The translations under genes and the position numbers were made by a program. The notes beneath the pieces are model-generated. The model was not told where the DNA came from. It made no database searches and was given only the letters and a program-made list of their open reading frames with translations. A DNA stretch of 56,707 nucleotides from positions 1-56,707 of the forward strand of contig RCNN01000098.1 of NCBI GenBank assembly GCA_003667245.1, written 5' to 3'. Each line of letters starts with the position of its first letter. Within the stretch, counting starts at the first letter, position 1. The DNA comes from Heterostelium multicystogenum (taxonomy: Eukaryota; Evosea; Eumycetozoa; Acytosteliales; Acytosteliaceae). This document shows positions 54,148 to 56,707 of the stretch, piece by piece.

Positions 54148-54195
54148 ACTGCCGCGCATTGCGACCTTGCGCTGACTTTTTCCTACGGTATTTCC

Positions 54196-55533
54196 ATGAC
54201 TTTCGCCACACTTGGCCTGATCGAACCCTTGCTGCGCGCCCTTGAGACGCTTGGCTACCAGACCCCGACGCCGGTGCAGGCGCAAGCCATTCCGGCGGTG
54301 CTGGCAGGCCGTGACCTGATGGCTGCGGCCCAGACCGGCACCGGCAAGACCGCCGGTTTCGCCGTGCCGCTGCTGCAACTGCTGACCATGGAAGGGCCGA
54401 AAGTCAGCGCCAATTCGGTGCGCGCGCTGATCCTGTGCCCGACCCGCGAACTGGCCGAGCAGGTTCATGCGAGCGTCGCCGAGTACGCCCAAAACGTGCC
54501 GCTGACCACTTACGCCGTGTACGGCGGCGTGAGCATCAACCCGCAGATGATGAAGCTGCGCAAAGGCGTTGATGTGCTGGTCGCCACCCCTGGCCGCCTG
54601 ATCGACCTGTTCCGCCAGAACGCGCTGAAACTCAACCAACTGCAAACCCTGGTGCTGGATGAAGCCGACCGCATGCTCGACCTGGGCTTCTCCGAAGAAC
54701 TGGCGAACATCTACCGCATGCTGCCGAAAAAGCGCCAGACCTTGCTGTTCTCCGCAACCTTCTCCGACGAGATCCGCCAGTTGGCCGGGCAGATGCTCAA
54801 CGACCCGCTGACCGTCGAAGTCAGCCCGCGCAACGTCACCGCCAACACCGTCAAGCAATGGGTGGTGCCGGTGGACAAGAAGCGCAAGGCGGAACTGTTT
54901 GTGCACCTGATGCGCAAGGGCCGCTGGAAGCAGGTGCTGGTGTTCGCCAAGACCCGTAACGGTGTGGACGCGCTGGTGGAAAAACTCCAGGGCCTGGGCA
55001 TCAATGCCGACGGGATTCACGGCGACAAGCCACAAGCCACGCGCCAGCGTGCGCTGGATCGCTTCAAGAGCAGCGACGTGCAGATCCTGGTGGCCACCGA
55101 CGTGGCGGCCCGTGGCCTGGATATCGAAGACTTGCCGCTGGTGGTCAACTTTGACCTGCCGATCGTGGCCGAGGACTACATCCACCGCATCGGCCGTACC
55201 GGTCGTGCGGGCAACACCGGTGAGGCGATTTCCCTGGTGTGCGCCGATGAAGTGAACATGCTGTCGGCCATCGAGATGCTGACCCGTCAGACGTTGACCC
55301 GGAAGATGGAGCAGGACTTCGAACCGGAGCACCGTGTGCCTGATACCGATGCCACTGGTCAGGTGGTGAAGAAGCCGAAAAAGCCGAAGAAACCCAAGGC
55401 TTCGGGCGGCGGTGGTGGCAAGCGCAACCTGGGCAAGTGGGTGGACAGCGGGGAGGCGACGCCGGTCGAGCCTTCGATCAAGCCAGTGCGTAAGGTGCCC
55501 GTGTTTAACACCGGGCCGCGGAAAAAGAAGTAG
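54196..55533 (+). CDS. rhlE: DEAD-box RNA helicase RhlE
   Basis: 445 residues. All DEAD motifs present: Q motif YQTPTPVQAQAIP, AAQTGTGKTAGF, PTRELAEQ, TPGRLID, VLDEADRMLD, SATF, TDVAARGLDIEDLP and HRIGRTGRAG. The tail is basic with Lys-Pro repeats (KKPKKPKKPKASGGGGG), the RhlE type. RNA remodelling, ribosome maturation and cold growth. Unbroken. Confidence 0.93.
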   Translation: MTFATLGLIEPLLRALETLGYQTPTPVQAQAIPAVLAGRDLMAAAQTGTGKTAGFAVPLLQLLTMEGPKVSANSVRALILCPTRELAEQVHASVAEYAQNVPLTTYAVYGGVSINPQMMKLRKGVDVLVATPGRLIDLFRQNALKLNQLQTLVLDEADRMLDLGFSEELANIYRMLPKKRQTLLFSATFSDEIRQLAGQMLNDPLTVEVSPRNVTANTVKQWVVPVDKKRKAELFVHLMRKGRWKQVLVFAKTRNGVDALVEKLQGLGINADGIHGDKPQATRQRALDRFKSSDVQILVATDVAARGLDIEDLPLVVNFDLPIVAEDYIHRIGRTGRAGNTGEAISLVCADEVNMLSAIEMLTRQTLTRKMEQDFEPEHRVPDTDATGQVVKKPKKPKKPKASGGGGGKRNLGKWVDSGEATPVEPSIKPVRKVPVFNTGPRKKK

Positions 55534-55572
55534 GGCTTGTTGGTTATCAAGTAAACGCATAGTGACTACCGT

Positions 55573-55591
55573 GAGCGGAGCAATTCCGCTC
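55573..55591 (+). other. Hairpin after rhlE
   Basis: GAGCGGA / TCCGCTC around GCAAT, 40 bp after the rhlE stop. No T-run. The remaining gap to 55755 is AT-rich with nothing else clear. Confidence 0.4.
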
Positions 55592-55755
55592 GCGTCAAGT
55601 TGTGCCTCGTCATCCTTGATGAGTTATTGCTTGTGATTTGGATATTTTTTGTAATTGTCGCCGTGTTTAAGTGCTGGAACTTAAAATGCTTCATTTCCAC
55701 TGAGGTTGAGTCAGAAACTGATTTCTGAATGACGAACTTAGATGGAGATGTAGAT

Positions 55756-56256
55756 ATGGCTGTGTTTTTAGTACCTTTTGTTTTGCCGGTCCTGGCGGCG
55801 GCGGGCATTATCGGCGGCGTTGTTGTAGACGGCGAAATCAAGAAAGGCAAGGCCGCTGACGAGAAAGCTTTCAAGCAGGTAGAGTTGCGTGTGGCCGAAT
55901 TAAGGTCCCGGGTTGAAGACCATGCGGCGCGCGGCGAGTATGGGCAGGCAATCCATTCGTTCAGAGAGTTGATGTCGTTGTATGAGGCTAATTATTCGAT
56001 CAGTCCTGAGATAAGGGCGCCATTGGATAAGTATCTACAGGATATGCTTTATACCAGTCAGGAAGAGGGCCAGAAACTCAGCTACGCCTTCAAGCAGGAA
56101 TGGAACGATTTGAAACACGGCGATCCTTCCAGACTCTTCAGTGCGTATTCAGGTTATATAGAAAATCTGAAAATTTTACTGCCTGAAGAGGATGCTTTCC
56201 TGCAGAAGCAAGTAACAGCTTTTAAACGTGCCTATCCCGATCTAACAGCCAGTTGA
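55756..56256 (+). CDS. Hypothetical membrane-anchored helical protein
   Basis: 166 residues from MAVFLVPFVLPVLAAAGIIG at 55756 (GGAG eight bases upstream); an in-frame ATG at 55729 is less likely. One N-terminal membrane helix, then a charged, helical body (KQVELRVAELRSRVEDHAA, YTSQEEGQKLSYAFKQEWND). AT-richer than its neighbours. No family recognised; a possible accessory gene. Confidence 0.65.
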   Translation: MAVFLVPFVLPVLAAAGIIGGVVVDGEIKKGKAADEKAFKQVELRVAELRSRVEDHAARGEYGQAIHSFRELMSLYEANYSISPEIRAPLDKYLQDMLYTSQEEGQKLSYAFKQEWNDLKHGDPSRLFSAYSGYIENLKILLPEEDAFLQKQVTAFKRAYPDLTAS

Positions 56257-56319
56257 GTCAGAGGTAACTTTGCTGCCGGGCGGTGATGGGGTGAGTGGGT
56301 CATGCCGGGGTGGCCGGCC

Positions 56320-56707
56320 TCAACCACTCAGAACACCGCGCCCTGCCGCCTGCCCGCTGGCAAAACACCCCGTCAGCAAATACCCGCCCGTCGGCGCTTC
56401 CCAGTCCAGCATCTCGCCTGCGCAAAAAACGCCCGGCAATTGCTTGATCATCAGGCGTTCATCCAGCGCCTCAAACGGCACGCCGCCTGCGGTACTGATG
56501 GCTTCATCCATTGGCCGGGTTTTCACCAGCGTCAGCGGCAGCGCCTTGATATCCACCGCCAGCTGCGCCGGATCATTGAAGTGCTCCGCCGGTGACAGCT
56601 CGCGCAAAAGCGCCGCCTTCACCCCATCCAATCCCAACTGACTGTGCAAATGCTTGCTCATCGAGCGTGAGCCGCGCGGCTTGCTCAGCGCTGCGATCAC
56701 CTTGTCC
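56320..56707 (-). CDS. HI0933-type flavoprotein, C-terminal part
   Basis: The gene runs off the right edge. About 129 C-terminal residues are seen: AVDIKALPLTLVKTRPMDEA, ISTAGGVPFEALDERLMIKQ, LPGVFCAGEMLDWEAPTGGY and LLTGCFASGQAAGRGV, the FAD-binding end of HI0933-like (YhiN/BaiN) NAD(P)/FAD oxidoreductases. Function of this family is not settled. Confidence 0.9.
   Translation of the reverse strand, partial: DKVIAALSKPRGSRSMSKHLHSQLGLDGVKAALLRELSPAEHFNDPAQLAVDIKALPLTLVKTRPMDEAISTAGGVPFEALDERLMIKQLPGVFCAGEMLDWEAPTGGYLLTGCFASGQAAGRGVLSG

Noticed and set aside
53275..55560. A 761-codon minus-strand frame across the EamA and rhlE genes
   Set aside because: It spans two unrelated, well-recognised plus-strand genes and has shadow-type composition.

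Overview
The window is a chromosomal segment of a Pseudomonas of the P. fluorescens group. This rests on the gene order (lipB-lipA, holA-lptE-leuS, lnt-corC-ybeY-phoH-miaB, hemL-thiE-thiD), the high GC, and the many copies of the short palindromic repeat family built on GTGGGAGCGGGCTTGCTCGC.

Layout. 1-5.7 kb: end of ybeD, lipB and lipA (lipoate synthesis), an LD-carboxypeptidase, a lytic transglycosylase, arfA (ribosome rescue) and holA. 5.7-16.5 kb: lptE, leuS, a YdcF protein, then the lnt-corC-ybeY-phoH-miaB group and a DUF1820 gene. 16.6-22.3 kb: an accessory catabolic cluster with a trimethylamine-dehydrogenase-type flavoprotein, a polar amino acid ABC transporter without an ATPase gene, and an AstE-like zinc hydrolase. 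22.2-36.4 kb: hemL, thiE, thiD, a hybrid histidine kinase, an AidB-like acyl-CoA dehydrogenase, amn, rluE, an Lrp regulator, a DUF6515 protein, a CDF metal transporter and a lipoprotein. 36.6-48.1 kb: hrpB, split by a mobile element of about 9 kb. 48.2-56.7 kb: an EEP-family hydrolase, YciC-like and DUF2076 proteins, a NYN protein, an exonuclease, a second Lrp regulator, an EamA transporter, rhlE, and a partial flavoprotein gene.

The main discovery is the element inside hrpB. HrpB reads normally up to ...KGRYPK (39049) and then ends in a foreign 19-residue tail. The missing native 3' end lies intact in frame at 48034-48099. Both junctions carry AAGC. Between them are two tyrosine recombinases with full catalytic sets, a recombinase-like protein that has lost the first catalytic Arg, a small coiled-coil gene, a HEPN-type gene coupled to a 139-aa partner, a secreted protein, and a gene-free right end dense in TGTCAA motifs. 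The recombinase block resembles Tn554-type and gamma-mobile-trio islands, which often carry defence genes.

Quality caution: many housekeeping genes (lipB, lipA, ldcA, mltB, hrpB and others) are broken by single-base frameshifts, and where the original can be judged these are mostly extra bases. Sequencing or assembly error is the likeliest cause, so most broken genes are given as one CDS with the breaks noted. Some other stretches (about 22.2-34.6 kb and 52.6-56.7 kb) are clean.
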